NCBI GenBank assembly: GCA_010015675.1
Contig: ML976978.1
Coordinates: 1,681,314-1,745,313 of the forward strand
Length of the DNA stretch: 64,000 nt
Direction: 5' to 3'
Source of the DNA: Byssothecium circinans
Lineage: Eukaryota > Ascomycota > Dothideomycetes > Pleosporales > Massarinaceae
Made by a program: the position numbers and the translations under genes. The notes beneath the pieces are model-generated. The model was given only the letters and a program-made list of their open reading frames with translations. It did no database searches and was not told where the DNA came from. Numbering within the stretch: the stretch's first letter is position 1; each line of letters opens with the position of its first letter. Positions 9,605 to 21,959 of this stretch are shown here, in pieces.

Positions 9605-12600
9605 ATGGCATACCAGCAGCAACAATACGAGAACTATTCGCAGCCGCGACAGCCTCGCCCACAACAGCCGCAGCAACAGCAGCAACAATACTACAACCAG
9701 GGCCCTCCACAGGGCAGACAGCCGGCCAGTTACAACCAGCAGTACGATGAATACGCCTATGATCAGGGCCAGTACGAGCAGTGGGATGACGGGTACTACA
9801 ACCAACCGCAGGGAGGGTGGGGGGACGGACAGCAGGCTGGATATGGCGACATGCACGCACAGAGGCCGCCTCCACAACGGCGCGGACCTCCGCCGCAGAA
9901 AGCGTATGCCCAAGAGCAAATGTACGAGGAGCAATACCAGCAGCCTCAACGACGAGGTCCTCCGGGCCCTATGGGTCGCGGGAACCCACCGCCCCCGCTG
10001 CAGCAAGGTCGCGGGGGTTTGAGAGCACCGGGTGAGTCGGTCCTTTGCAGGTTCATTGAGTACACCCATTGCTGACTCTTTCTGTAGAGCGAGGGCGCGC
10101 CTTCATGCAGCCGGTGTCACCCGCGAATCTTCCCCAAGACAACGCTTTCCCAACGTTTCCTACGCAAAAGGCCAAGCCGCGCCCCAAGGCTGGGTCAATG
10201 GATGAGGCTATGGCTCTGATGAACTTGGGACCAGAGAGTGAAATGCAAGGACAGGGTCACGAAAGCAGACCGATGGGCCCGCCTCAAGGGCAAGGACGAG
10301 GGCGAGGGGGTCCGATGCCACCACAAAACCGCGGGCCTCCGATCGGAAGAGGCGGGCCGCAAGAGAGGCATGATTCCGGACACTACGAGGGCCAGGGAAG
10401 GGGCCAGCGACCGCCGCAGCGGATGGGCTCGAACGCAGGACCTGCTCCACATCAGCATTTCGGTCCCCACACGCAGCGTTCAGTGACTATGCCGCAGAAT
10501 ATGGACGGTCAGAGAGGCTTCGATGCTCAGCAGCAGTGGGCAGCTCAAGGTCCGGCATCGGGATACCACGGTGCCGAATCCATGCCACCTCGGCCATCAA
10601 CAGCTGGAGGGACGAGGCCTGGGCAGCCGCAGAGGTTTGAACAAAGGCCTCCGGTGCCGCAAATGCCTCCGCAACAGCAGCAGTATCAATACCAGCAACA
10701 GCATCAGCCCCGACCATCGCAGGACGATGGAGGAGCTCTGGACGATGTGTACGGGGACTACTACGAAAATGATCGAACTAGCCAGGCTTCAATTGATATG
10801 CCGAATTTCGATGCCATGCAAGAACCAAGCAGCGGACATCGGAGAGGAGATTCGATAGATGGGCATCTTTCCCCTGTCACAACCGGTCCGCCAATGCAGA
10901 ATATGGCTCGAAATCCCGGCCTAGGCAATGCTCAAGGAAACTTTTACCAGCAAGCTATCAAAAGTCGGTCTCAGCCGGATCTACATGCGCAATACTCACA
11001 GGGCAATGGAGCCTATGAAATGGCTGGTGACGCGCCCGCAATGCCTCCAATGCCTGCGGCGCATGCTGGGCAGATGGGAGCCAATGGCTTACCAGGTGGT
11101 CCGCGAGGTCGAGGACCCCCTCCGCGAGGAATGACAATGGATAGTGATTCAGTGCGAGGTCCCCCAAACCAGGGCTACGGTCCAGGTCCAGGTCAGCCTC
11201 AACCTTTTGATCCCAGGTACGGAAAGCATCCTGGGGGCCCCCAACGAGGATATTCAGACGAGACAACCTACTCGGAGCCACCGAATGCTATGCGAACTGC
11301 ATCGCCGATGGTGCCAGGCAACCCGATTGCACGACCCGGGACAGCAGCACCTGCGCCTGGTCGAATGCCGGTCGATCCGATGGGGCGACGACCGGGTACA
11401 ACGAATCCCGATGCGCTTCCCGCTCATCCAGCGCCTGTACGCGCCGGCCTGATGCAACTAAACCAAGCGCCCTCGCCACAAACTGCGAGACCGCCACCTG
11501 TACGACAGTATCACACAGACCCGAACCCGACCTCACATGCCAACCAACAAGCAAGTTCCGCCCCAGCGCCTCGTCCTGCCTCTGTATCACGTCCTGTGAC
11601 GCATGATGAACTCAACCGTATGCGGAATCAATTCAAAAATAATCCAAGCGACGACAAGAACGGTTTGCAACTAGCAAAGAAATTGGTCGAGGCCGCCTCC
11701 GTGCTTGCGGATGAGAATGGAACAGCGGATACGAGGACGCGAAACAAGAACCGCGAAAAATTCATCATGGAAGCGCACAAGATCGTGAAGAAGATGGTCA
11801 GCAGCAACTCTCCAGATGCCATGTTTTACCTTGCAGATTGCTATGGTCAAGGGCTTCTAGGTCTCCAAGTCGACACCAGGGAAGCTTTCACTCTGTATCA
11901 ATCTGCTGCCAAGGCTGGTCATCCTGCAAGTGCATATCGAACGGCAGTGTGCTGCGAGATGGGTCACGAAGAGGGCGGCGGTACTAAAAGGGATCCCCTC
12001 AAAGCCGTGCAATGGTACAAGCGTGCTGCCGCTCTAGGAGACACGCCCGCGATGTACAAAGTAGGCATGATCCTTCTCAAGGGTCTTCTTGGTCAACAGA
12101 AGAATTTGGGAGAAGCCATCAACATGCTCAAGCGAGCGGCCGACCGCGCTGATGAGGACAATCCTCACGCTCTCCATGAGCTCGCATTGATCTACGAAGC
12201 GCAGACCGGAAATGAGAGGATCATCCGAGACGAAGCATATGCGTATCAACTCCTAAATCAGGCCGCTCAGCTTGGCTACAAGTTCTCCCAGTTCCGACTT
12301 GGTCAGGCTTACGAGTATGGTCTACTTGGCTGCCAGATTGATGCTCGATCAAGTATCGCTTGGTACACGCGCGCAGCCGCCCAAGAGGAACATCAGAGTG
12401 AGCTGGCCTTGTCTGGCTGGTACCTGACAGGTACATCGGGTATCCTGGAACAGAGCGATACCGAAGCCTATCTGTGGGCTCGCAAGGCTGCTTGTGCTGA
12501 GCCACCTCTACCGAAGGCGTTGTTTGCTATGGGCTACTTCACTGAAGTCGGCATCGGTTGTCCGAGGAGCTTGGACGAGGCCAAGCGGTGGTATGGACGC

Positions 12601-12795
12601 GCTGCTGGTAAGCCAAAATTCACACGCCCCTTCTTAATTGACATGACACTGACAAACATCCCAGCGTACAAATTCCCCAAAGCACAAGAACGTCTCGAAG
12701 AGCTCAAGAGGGGCGGGGCTAAAGTTCAAATGAAGCGCGAGCGACTGAGTCGGAGCAACCAAAAGCAACAGGAGGAGAATTGCACAGTCATGTAA
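9605..12795 (+). CDS. skt5: Skt5/Chs4-like Sel1-repeat regulator of chitin synthase, prenylated
   Basis: This protein matches the Skt5/Chs4 family, which activates chitin synthase III and anchors it at the plasma membrane and septum. Exons are 9605..10031, 10088..12607 and 12665..12795, giving 1025 residues. The first half is low-complexity: a Gln/Pro/Gly/Tyr-rich N-terminus and RGG/RGPP patches. From about residue 640 come the Sel1-like repeats (ALMYLADCYGQG-type, PLKAVQWYKRAAALGDTPAM, YAYQLLNQAAQLGYKFSQF, EAKRWYGRAA). The protein ends CTVM, a CaaX farnesylation box like that of yeast Skt5. The second intron (57 bp, GTAAGC to CCCAG) is a multiple of three without a stop, so it could be read through. 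I splice it because YKFPKAQERLEELKRGG then follows RAA directly, as expected for the repeat. Confidence 0.9.
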
Positions 12796-13377
12796 TCTGG
12801 AATCGAATCGGAATCGGACTCGGGACGATTATCATGTTTCTTTTTCCTACACTACAATACCCTGTCGTCATCTATGTTTCTTTGAGCGTGCGCGCACAAT
12901 GGGTGGGTGGGTTTTGTGTCTTGCGATATGGTAGTAGGCATGGGCACTGACATTTGCATATCGGCGCTGCGGCTACGGGTAAGGTAGTCCGGCAGTTGGA
13001 AGGGGATGATAGTGGGATCCATGGCCGACTTACTTGTACGCTATGTATGTGAATGAATATGCGTATGATTGGTACCGGTGATTTTTTATTTTTTTTGAAC
13101 TGGGTTAGTGAGAGTGATGTGTTGAGTACAGGTGTTTGTGAAGCAAGTGAACGAGTTCTCGCTTTGACGATGTGTCTGTGACCGTACAACGAACGATACC
13201 TTTTCGTTTTTCCCTCTGGGTCTTCGGATTTGAGGAAGGTAATACTTCCCATCCAGGACACCCCAGATCGTCCACATCTAACAAAAAAACCAATCCTCAA
13301 CCCAAACACACGGACCGTCTCAACCACAGTTCCAATTTGCATCTCCAAGTCGACTCCCACGTCCCTCCTATACGCAA

Positions 13378-13410
13378 CCTCGCCCTCGCCCTCGCCCTCG
13401 CCCTCGCCCT
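13378..13410. repeat. hexamer microsatellite (CCCTCG)n
   Basis: About five copies of CCCTCG inside a C+T-rich tract downstream of the skt5-like gene. No coding frame is supported. Confidence 0.75.
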
Positions 13411-13681
13411 TTCTTCCAGCCCAAAGCACCACATTCATTCATTCATTACAGAAACCCATATGCATCTCCCTAGCACACATTGTAAAACGTCGATCCCTGA
13501 TCTTCGTTCCTCGTTCCTCGTTCCCTAACGCAAGCGCAAACATGTGTCTGCCCGACCCCCGAGCGCCGAGATCCGCAGCAAGCAAAATATATTTATCTAT
13601 CCCACAGCACGGCTTTCAATCCAGAGCCTCCCCTGTCCGCAAAAGAGCGATTACCTCGCAAAAACGACGTCTTAGGAGGTA

Positions 13682-13755
13682 GAAACGGAAACGGAAACGG
13701 AAACGGAAACGGAAACGGAAACGGAAACGGAAACGGAAACGGAAACGGAAACGGG
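13682..13755. repeat. hexamer microsatellite (GGAAAC)n, about 12 copies
   Basis: Perfect tandem copies of GGAAAC over about 74 bp. In the minus direction one frame would encode alternating Arg-Phe, which is a by-product and not a gene. Confidence 0.92.
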
Positions 13756-14071
13756 GATGCTGGGCTCGGATATGGCAGTCCTTGGGGTTGCGTAGTTGTT
13801 TGTGTAGTTGCGTAGTTTGAATGACATGAAACGACCCGACGGCGTTGTCGCGGGACAAGAGCTTAGGATGACGATGCTGGCTAACTAGCTAGCTAGCGCG
13901 TAGGTAGGTAGGTAAGTAGTAGGGTTTTACGGTGGAGCGGTCGATGGACAGGGCGGCTTTGGCGGTGGGTGGCGAGCGGACGAGCGGGCGGGCGGCACAG
14001 GTGTAGGCTGTAGGAACGACGATGCGATGGATGGATATGGGCGTTGCGGTCAAGGCATGGGTATTGCGTAT

Positions 14072-14094
14072 TGTACTGTACTGTACTGTACTGT
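14072..14094. repeat. pentamer microsatellite (TGTAC)n
   Basis: Four to five perfect copies of TGTAC, noncoding. Confidence 0.8.
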
Positions 14095-14633
14095 ATATGG
14101 ATGGGAGCGGGTTATCTATCGATACGATTCGGTGGTGAGGGGCTTTGGTAGTGCTTGCGATCGATCGATCGTCTTTGAGCGTTTTCGACATTCGGACGCT
14201 CCTGCGGATGTACGGAGGGGTGGTATAGGGAGTCGGGAGTTGTAGCTTGACTGAACAAAAATTGCCACTTACTATGTGGTATTACATGAACGTCGACGAA
14301 GTTGAGACTAATCTAGTATTAGACACAGAGTCTTGGAGTGGCTGGGCGGGTTGTTACAGGAGCATATCCTGAGCTTACACTACATTGCGTATCCCTTTCT
14401 TTTGTTACCATGGTAGCTTTTCCTAAGTCTATGTTAGCGGGAAAGTGGTATATAATACATCCCTCTTCCCCTCCCTCTGCGTTATCCTTCCGCAAATGAT
14501 ATGTATTCCTCTGGTGTTCCGTCCTCCTTCTAAAATTCCCTTTTGCTGCTCTTTAATATATCTCCCTCATACATATCTCTTCTTGTGCGTCTCCCATGAA
14601 ATAATGCCGTCTCGGCCTTTTCTTTTCTTTTCC

Positions 14634-15496
14634 TAGGAAAATTATCTAATTACCACACCTATGTAAAACTCATCTAGGGGTGATTTGGTCTCTCACACTT
14701 GCCCGGATTTCTGGGCTTTAGTGGTGATGTGAGGTTTCTCAGCTTATTCCCCCCTTAGTAGCAAAATCCAAAATCTCGGGGAAATCAGCTAATTACCACA
14801 CCTATGTAAAACTCATCTAGGGGTGATTTGGTCTCTTACACTTGCCCTGATTTCTAGGCTCTAGTAGTCATGTAAGGGTTCTCGGCTTATCCCTCCCCCC
14901 CCTTTAGTAACAAAATCCAAATCTCAGGGATTTTTAGTTGACGGCGCAGTCTTTGACTACTTCGCGTATGCGCTCAATATCTTCCCGCAGTAGAAGATCC
15001 CGCATGCAGAACTGGAGCCTGAGGAATTCTCCTGCAGTAGAAGATCCCGCATGCAGAACTGGAGCCTGAGGAATTCTCTCGCAGTAGAAAATCCCACATG
15101 CAGAACTGGAGCATGAGGAATTCTCCCACAGTAGAAGATCCCGCATGCAGAACTGGAGCATGAGGATATGGCACAAGAGTTGGTGGAGCCTGAGAAGCAT
15201 TCTGCCATTTTGTTAGTCGAAGCTCACACACAGGATTAGGGTAGTTAGTAAAACTTATGCAAAGGTAATTCAGTCTCTTATACTTGCCCTGATTTCTAGG
15301 CTCTGATAGTCATATAAGGTGTATTGGCTTATCCCCCCTCCTACTTTCGCAGTAGCAAAACCCAAATCCCAGGAAAATTATCTAATTACCACACCCATGC
15401 AAAATTCTTCCGGGGGTGATTCAGTCTCTTACACTTACCCAGATTTCTAGGCTCTAATAGTTATATGGGGTTTCTCGGCTTATTCCCCCCCCCTAG
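14634..15496. repeat. Degenerate tandem array of about 145-bp units
   Basis: Four related units are visible at about 14634-14779, 14780-14930, 15250-15372 and 15373-15496. Each opens with TAATTACCACACC or a worn version. In every unit a TGATTTGGTCTCT-like block, a CACTTGCCC-GATTTCTRGGCT block, a CTCGGCTTAT-CCCC pyrimidine run and an AGYARCAAAAYCCAAATCT block follow in order. Units one and two are the most alike; unit three lacks its first 30 bp or so. Between units two and three sits unrelated DNA that includes the 47-bp minisatellite. I do not recognise the family and see no open frame, terminal inverted repeat or poly(A) tail. Confidence 0.85.
14987..15165. repeat. 47-bp minisatellite, four copies
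   Basis: Units start at 14987, 15034, 15081 and 15128, exactly 47 bp apart. The core is GCAGTAGAAGATCC, then CGCATGCAGAACTGGAGC, then RTGAGGAATTCTC. Copies one and two are nearly identical; copies three and four carry a few substitutions and the last one breaks off. Because 47 is not a multiple of three, the same peptide-like words appear in all three minus frames, which shows that the open frames there are repeat by-products. Confidence 0.95.
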
Positions 15497-16021
15497 CTTT
15501 TATTCTTCCCACGAGAGCGCGCGTCTTGACCAACTCACCTCACCCCCGCGCTTCCCCGATCCTTGGAGGAACACTGTCTCTCACCTTCCCAAGACTTTTC
15601 ACAAATTAATTGCCTGTTATTCATCTTTGCCCATTTATCCACTTGCCGCTCTTGCTAAACATCCAAGTCAGATGTGTGACTAGGTGTTGATGGCCGTCGA
15701 TCCATGTCCATCTACTTTTTTATGATGATGGATGCGAGGTCGACCAACTGACTGATTGACTGACTGGAGGAAGAGCGTCCACGATGTCGGAGTAACAAGT
15801 GAAAAGCGTCGTCAACTGTCTATCTAAATTGGTGAAAACATATTGTGCAAAACAGAGCCAAGGGTTTGACAGTGAGCAGGACGAGTTAGCAAAGACAACC
15901 TAGCAATCACACGTGCCACACTCTAGAAAACGTAACAACGTGCATAAGCCATTGAATTCATTACACCCCAATTCCGTTAACCCGAATTTTCTACCAAAGA
16001 CATGCCATGCCGACTCACCGC
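15497..16021. other. intergenic stretch, 3' flank of ade4
   Basis: No gene or repeat is seen. It is the probable 3' untranslated and terminator region of the minus-strand ade4 gene. Confidence 0.5.
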
Positions 16022-17934
16022 TCAGTCATAGTCATGCTGGTTATGCAGACTGATATCTTGACTATTGCTAATGCTCACCTCCTCCACATCCTTTTGCCTA
16101 TCCAGCGCCAAGAGTTCGTTGGCCTGTTCTACTTCCCTTGCGACGCTGGCACCGTTGAGAGGGCCCCACTCTGGACTACCGTACGCGGGAATAACGTTGC
16201 CGTATTGATCGACTTCAACACCTTTGGCAGCCATGCGGACCTGTTGGAGATCTGCGGTACCTTTCAGCACAGCATCTCTCGCTGACTCCATCGTTTTCTG
16301 CTTGCGACTCTCGCCCCGAACCTTCTCCAAACGGACAAAGTAGTCGTCAGCCACCGGGGTTACGTACTTGCCACAGAACACGCCAACTTCAAATTTTTGG
16401 GTAGTGGGATCCCGCGGGGATAGAGATGCGCAGGCGTGGATGAGATCGTCCAACTTCTGGAAAATGACGTCCTCCGCTCCAATGTGCTTTGCTATAGCAG
16501 CGGCATCTCGATGGTGGGCAATGAGCTCCGATGACGAGGCCAAATCGATTCCGTAGATGTGTGCGTTGGTGATGGGCGGTGCGCAGGAAGCGAAGTAAAC
16601 TTTCTTTGCACCCGCTTCACGTGCCATGAGAACGATTTCCCGCGATGTTGTGCCCCTGACGATCGAATCGTCCACAAGCAGCACATTCTTGCCCTCAAAC
16701 TTCTTACGCATAGGGTATAGCTTAGCCCTGACACCCTTCTGTCGAAGTTTCTGCGATGGCATGATGAATGTCCTGAAGATGTAACGGTTCTTGACAAACC
16801 CGTGCTGATGGGGCTTCTGAAGTGCTACGGCAACGCACTGCGAAGCAGAGACGGCAGTTTCCGGAATGGGCATCACCACGTCGATCTCAGCCAACTCCTC
16901 CGGGTCAAGTTGCTTCTTGATCGTCTCCGCTAGCGCGTAACCCATGTTTTCGCGACTCTCATCAACATAAATGCCGTCGATGATGGAATCCGGTCGAGCG
17001 AAATAGACGTATTCGAAGATGTCTGGAGTATAGCTGCACATCGGGTGGACTTGCTTGAATACCGGTTCTTTGCCCTTCTCAAGGATGACAGCCTCTCCCG
17101 GGAGGATATCACGGAAATTGCCGTACCCACATTGGGCGAGTGCCACGCTCTCCGAGGCCATCATGTAGTCCATTCCGTGGCCGGTCTCCGACGGCCTGGA
17201 GCCCAAGACGATAGGACGGATGCCGTAGGGATCGCGGAAGCCGATGAGACCGAAACCTAGGTCATGAGATTAGCGAATACTACAGTGCTAGATGCAGTCG
17301 AGCGTTACCTGCAAGCATGGCAGTGCATGCCCACCCACCGACGCAACGCTTGTACATCCGTTCCAGGGCTGCAAAGCAATCGTTGGCGTTGACACGCGCC
17401 TTTCCGGTTTCGTTCAACTCATTCGCGAAGATATTGAGCATCAACTCGCTGTCGGAATCGGTGTTGATGTGCCTGTGAGCCTCTTGATCTAGGAACTGGC
17501 GCAGCTCCGGTGCGTTGATGAGATTGCCGTTGTGGGTCATGCAGATGCCGTACGGGCTGTTGACGTAAAACGGCTGAGCTTCCGAGTTGGCGCTGCTGCC
17601 GGCTGTGGGGTATCGTAGATGTCCAAGCCCCATGAAGCCCGGGAGATCTGAGACACGTTTGCCGTCTTGGAAGACCTTGGAAGCCAATCCGTTGCCCTTG
17701 CATTGATGGAACCGACCACCGGTGCTACATGACACGATACCGGCTGCATCCTGGCCGCGGTGCTGGAGAAGGTAGAGCGCTCCATGGATCTCAACGGCGG
17801 CCGATTGGGACTTCCTTCGCTCGGGTCAGTATGAAGTACACAACCCTGTGTCAAAACTTTGGCAGAGCTTCGCAAAGTTTGGATTCGACGTGTACTCACG
17901 GATCCGCATGAATCACGGCGATGATGCCACACAT
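16022..17934 (-). CDS. ade4: Amidophosphoribosyltransferase (first step of purine synthesis)
   Basis: The enzyme converts PRPP and glutamine to 5-phosphoribosylamine. Exons are 17934..17900, 17814..17309 and 17256..16022, giving 591 residues. Exon 1 reads [11 protein letters not shown], so Cys2 becomes the N-terminal nucleophile of the class II glutaminase after Met removal. Exon 2 carries [29 protein letters not shown] and [16 protein letters not shown]. Exon 3 carries [19 protein letters not shown] residues across the splice, the PRPP-binding [14 protein letters not shown] and [14 protein letters not shown]. The short first exon and both introns are fixed by phase; the first acceptor (GCGAAG) is unusual but is the only one that keeps the frame. 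Length matches the family. Confidence 0.96.
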
Positions 17935-19244
17935 TTTGGGTTGCCTGAGGCGCGTTAGTCGGTTGTTGCAGAGGCAGCCGTTAGCATGCGGGGGAAAAAG
18001 AGGGCGATCAGGAAGTCGTTTTTAGCTCAGACCCGAAGGTCGCAAGTCTAACATCTTTGAAATGACAAATTCATCATATGGGAACATGAGGGAAAGAAGC
18101 AGTAGTACTCACCTATGAAGCTACTTTGGGCGTAGGAAGGCTGACGAGAGGCTGGCAAATTCGAGATTGAAACTCCGTAAAGCTCAGCCAGAGTAGTGAT
18201 ACGGAGCTGTACGTTAAACTGTGCCGTAAAATACTTGAACGGATGATAATTGAAGTGAAGGGAGGATGGACACGCTTCGACGACGATGGGTGAGTGAAGG
18301 TGAAGGTGGGCGGAGGGTCAGAGCGAGGATAAACACACGGCGGCGGGCGACCTTTCCCTCTCACTACTAGCGTTGTATCCGAGTTCCTTTGGCTGGAGAG
18401 GGCGTTGGGCCGGCACGAAGAATAGCAGTCACTGAACACATGTTGTTTTGTTAAGGGCAGCTTCCCTCTGGTCGGATGCTTTGGTCGAAAATTTCTCGCG
18501 GCCGACGTCGGTACTGCTTGGCACGCTGCATATCGATAAGCTCCACGCTTCTGCTCCCCACTAATACGCCAAATCATGCATGGCGATTGCTACTTGGGCA
18601 GCTATCCCGCAGGCGAGCTTTGTCCGTAACGTCAAGGTTTTAGAGTAAAATCTCCGGTGTAAATCGCGTTCCAATATTTGAAGGTTTTGAGAGGAGCACA
18701 TGACGTCCCCACCCTTCCCATGCTCCAGTCTGCTCGTCATTTAGTCCTCAACGGCCTCGAAAAAGTGATCGTGTTGGGAGACGAAGATTTCTCCTTGAGG
18801 GACTTATCGACCATTGAAGCCGTCTGACATTTCAAAAGGGCCTCTTGCTGTCATACGAGCCGGCATGAGAAGAATGAACTCGGGTTTGACATATGATCGT
18901 GCGAAGTCTTGTTCATGACGATGGTTACACTCTTTGAGTTTGATGTGATAAGCTACGGGCGCCGTATCGTTGTCTCACAAGGGACTCCAATTTATGTACT
19001 CGTGCTTGTTAGAAATATCACCAACTTTCTTTAGCACTGACCGTGCCTTCTGTATCCAAAACATGAAGCATAGACATGCAACTCCAACTATATCACCTAG
19101 CCGGGACTAGCCAGTATCTCCGGTAAAAACAAGGAAATGATACAGTTCAACGAGACTCGCGGGGTCACAACTCGGAAGCCCGTAGACAAAAACAAGACAT
19201 CACGACAAAGCCCTTCACCTCCCATTATCTACACTGCCACGCCA
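17935..19244. other. upstream region of ade4 and 3' flank of the GH76 gene
   Basis: No gene is supported. A long reading frame on the minus strand at 18113-18577 has no conserved motif and lies where the ade4 5' leader would be. Confidence 0.5.
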
Positions 19245-20704
19245 TTACGACACCATCCACCAGGCACCAGCAAGGATAACAACGAGAATCAGAGTAGTCA
19301 AGATACCAGCACCGGCCTTGTCGCCAGTGGTGACTTCGTCGAAGACGACGGTCGTCGTCTTCGCTCCGGCTCCGGCATTGGGATCACTCTTCGAGACACC
19401 TCCACCCGTTTCGGTTACAGGACCCGCGGCCTGGGGGATCAAAAGATTCTGCATGACCTCCAACGCCGCCATGTTCTCACCGACACCAACACTGCCGTCG
19501 TTCTGTCCATTTAGAGTCCACTTGAGACCGCAGGTCGCCTCGGTACCACTCGCGGTGCACTGCTTGGCAGCAGCTTGCGCTGATGTCGTCAACCGTGGCC
19601 ACAGCAGATCCTTGGTGAAAGGGGCTGTAAGCATAGCGTATCCCATCCAGCGGGAGAGATAGGCCTTGAAGGACCGCTGATCAGTGTTGCATTTTCCGTT
19701 CTCCTCACAAGCAACTTCAAACATGACGTTATTCTTGAAAAACACATCCAGGCCTTTGATGATTTTGTTTGTCTTGGTCTTCCACACCTCGTCTTGGGTC
19801 TGCCTTGGTTAGCTAATAATTTGTGTTGTGTCGTCGGGGTCAACTTACTGCATTCCACAAGGCGGCAGTACCGGCCAAATGAACACCGGCATTATAGGTC
19901 CACTGGATACGGCTGATTTCAGTACAATTGTTGTTCTCGCTTGAACCGTCATAGAAGTAATAGCCAGCAACATCGTGAATGTGTCCAACCTGCTCTTGCC
20001 AATCCCAAGCCTTGTTGGCCCAAGTAAGGTAGGTGTCATTTTTGGTGTACTTGTACAGACGCGCGGCGATGTTGAAGAAGCAGCCGTTGGAAATGGTATT
20101 CTTGTAGTCGAAGCCTTGGTTCAACGGGAAGATTTGCCAGTTGAGACCACCAGCGCACGTCTTCTGATTCCAACGAGGAACCTGTGTGTTGAAGACAGCC
20201 TGTGCGAGTCCAAGCCACGAGGGCTTGCCATTTCCAAGGTCCGGCAGCTTGTTCTCAGCAGCGGACATGGCAGCAAAACCCCAAAAGGCTTGATCATCAT
20301 TGCCCAGGGTCTTGGTCTGGTTGGGAGGCATGAAAGCATTGAAGTCGCCAATCTGATGCTCCATAGCTTGCGTCGTGATGTTGAGGTATTGTGAATCGCC
20401 CGTGTAAGCCCAGTAGTCAATCAGAGCATTCATCATGGCCCCACACTCCCACCAGTAGTAGGGATCTGGCAGGTTACCAGGCACGTCGCCAGGTTTATAT
20501 CCGGTGTAGAACTTCGTCATGCCTGCCGCCGCCAGCTTTGCAGCGTTCTTGATGGAGTCTTGCGCTGTCAGTGTACGTTCGAGCCGCCCATCTGGATGGC
20601 TTTCGCTTACCTGGTGAATCAATGTTCAATTCCATCGCACCCGCGCTGGTGGCTAACAGCACCGAGGCCCCCAAGGCCCCGATGGAAGAGGAAGAGAACT
20701 TCAT
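19245..20704 (-). CDS. Dfg5/Dcw1-family GH76 mannosidase-like cell wall protein, GPI-anchored
   Basis: Dfg5 and Dcw1 are thought to transfer GPI-anchored mannoproteins to the wall glucan at the plasma membrane. Exons are 20704..20611, 20564..19849 and 19799..19245, giving 454 residues. Residues 1-23 form a secretion signal (ALGASVLLATSAGA). The GH76 body follows with YYWWECGAMMNALIDYW and the catalytic pair in LGNDDQAFWGFAAMSA (Asp120 and Asp121). NGCFFNIAARLYKYTKN and YNAGVHLAGTAALW follow. After a Gly/Ala/Thr-rich segment the C-terminus ends in a hydrophobic stretch (AGILTTLILVVILAGAWW), a GPI-attachment signal. I chose the CTGACAG acceptor for intron 1; an AAG six bases later would also be in frame. 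I cannot tell Dfg5 from Dcw1. Confidence 0.94.
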
Positions 20705-21959
20705 TATGCGGTTTTATCACGCCAGTATATATGTCGTTGCGTGGATCAGGGTGCAAGCATTCAAGCGCCGGGCCTGATGACCGAATGCTTGGGAGATGGT
20801 GGTAGCGAACGTCGGGTTCTGCGGTCGCTTGCTTGAGGGACAGCTGCTGTGATGCTTCGAGGTGACGAGGGCAGTCTGGGTGGTGAAGAGAGAGCAGTTG
20901 ACGTGGGTGACGTGCGACCTGAAACGAGCGACGAGATGGAGGTCACGGCGGTGGGTCGGGGACGGTTGCGCGCGGAGAGGCTCTCGGTATTACTACAAAG
21001 CGCGAACCGGGGTTGTACAGCACAGGGGCAGCGGGCGAAAGAGTGTGCGGTGTTGGTAGGTGTCGGCGTGGTAAGAGGGATGGGATAAGTGTCGAGGATA
21101 GGTTGTGGGCTTGCGTCGTCGAGGTGCTTGGGACTCAGGAGGTGCTCAGGTAGCGGCGGAGCTGTTCACGGCCCGGGTAGCGCCAATCAGCATTACACTG
21201 GCGAGTGCACTCAGGTCCGAAGCATCGATACACGCTGATGCACGCGTTACAGAGCCTTATTTGGGACTGGCCCAGTCTTGTTCGTCGTATTGAAAACCAC
21301 AGGCTGATGTTTGCTACTGTGCTCTACAGTACTACTAGTCTAGCATGCACCTCTGCGTTGCGGCATGTTCTGTCTCAGGCTTTCACACCAGAGTGGGCGC
21401 TGAGAGGACGCCTCCAAGTGCTAAATTAAGATGTACGTAAGCTGCTCTTTGTTCCCACTTCCAAGGTTGCCATCTTGCTGCCGCTCACGCCCGGCTGATC
21501 TGACGCTTGCTGGGCAGCGGCCTGCATGCGTAATGTGAGAGGCTATGAGTGCACGTGATGGTGGCGCAGTTTGCCTCACCAAAGTGATCGCAGCATTGAA
21601 TATCCACCACCGTCTGCAGCAAACGGTCTGAAAGAAAGAAGTGTTTATTCCTGCACGCATTCACAGAGTCTCCCATACCACCTCCATCCACACTCCAGTC
21701 ACTGCCTAAAAGGCCGCACGTTTCCTTGACGTTCCAGAGCGTTAGCACAAGCCTCAAACGACGTTGCTACCAGCTGAGTAACAGCGCCAACCCGCGCCTA
21801 CCACTCATCTCCCGTTCCCCGGTTCCCGCTTCTCTCCTTCAACACACCTACAAACTCCACCCACTCCGCCAACAGTCTCCATCAACACCACGATCTGAGC
21901 CGCGCTTCGATCACGATACAAACTCCACACATCGCAATACCCTCTTCTGCACACCAGCC
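20705..21959. other. shared upstream region of the GH76 and synaptobrevin genes
   Basis: A 1.25-kb divergent promoter region. CT-rich DNA lies at about 21780-21950 just before the synaptobrevin start. No other gene or repeat is supported. Confidence 0.5.

Larger units (their letters stand above)
12796..14633. other. gene-free stretch with several microsatellites
   Basis: It contains the 3' flank of the skt5-like gene and low-complexity DNA: a (CCCTCG)n run near 13378-13410, the long (GGAAAC)n run at 13682-13755, TAGGTAGG-type steps near 13900, and a (TGTAC)n run at about 14072-14094. Reading frames here are by-products of the repeats. Confidence 0.6.

Noticed and set aside
13616..13858. Minus-strand frame encoding Arg-Phe repeats
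   Set aside because: It is made by the (GGAAAC)n microsatellite.
14987..15165. Possible CRISPR-like array
   Set aside because: The repeats are contiguous 47-bp units without unique spacers, and the genome is eukaryotic.
14934..15231. Three overlapping minus-strand frames with repeated QFCMRDLLL-like words
   Set aside because: The 47-bp minisatellite cycles through all frames, so the words are repeat by-products.
18113..18577. Minus-strand frame upstream of ade4
   Set aside because: No conserved words. It lies in the ade4 promoter and leader region and is better explained as chance.
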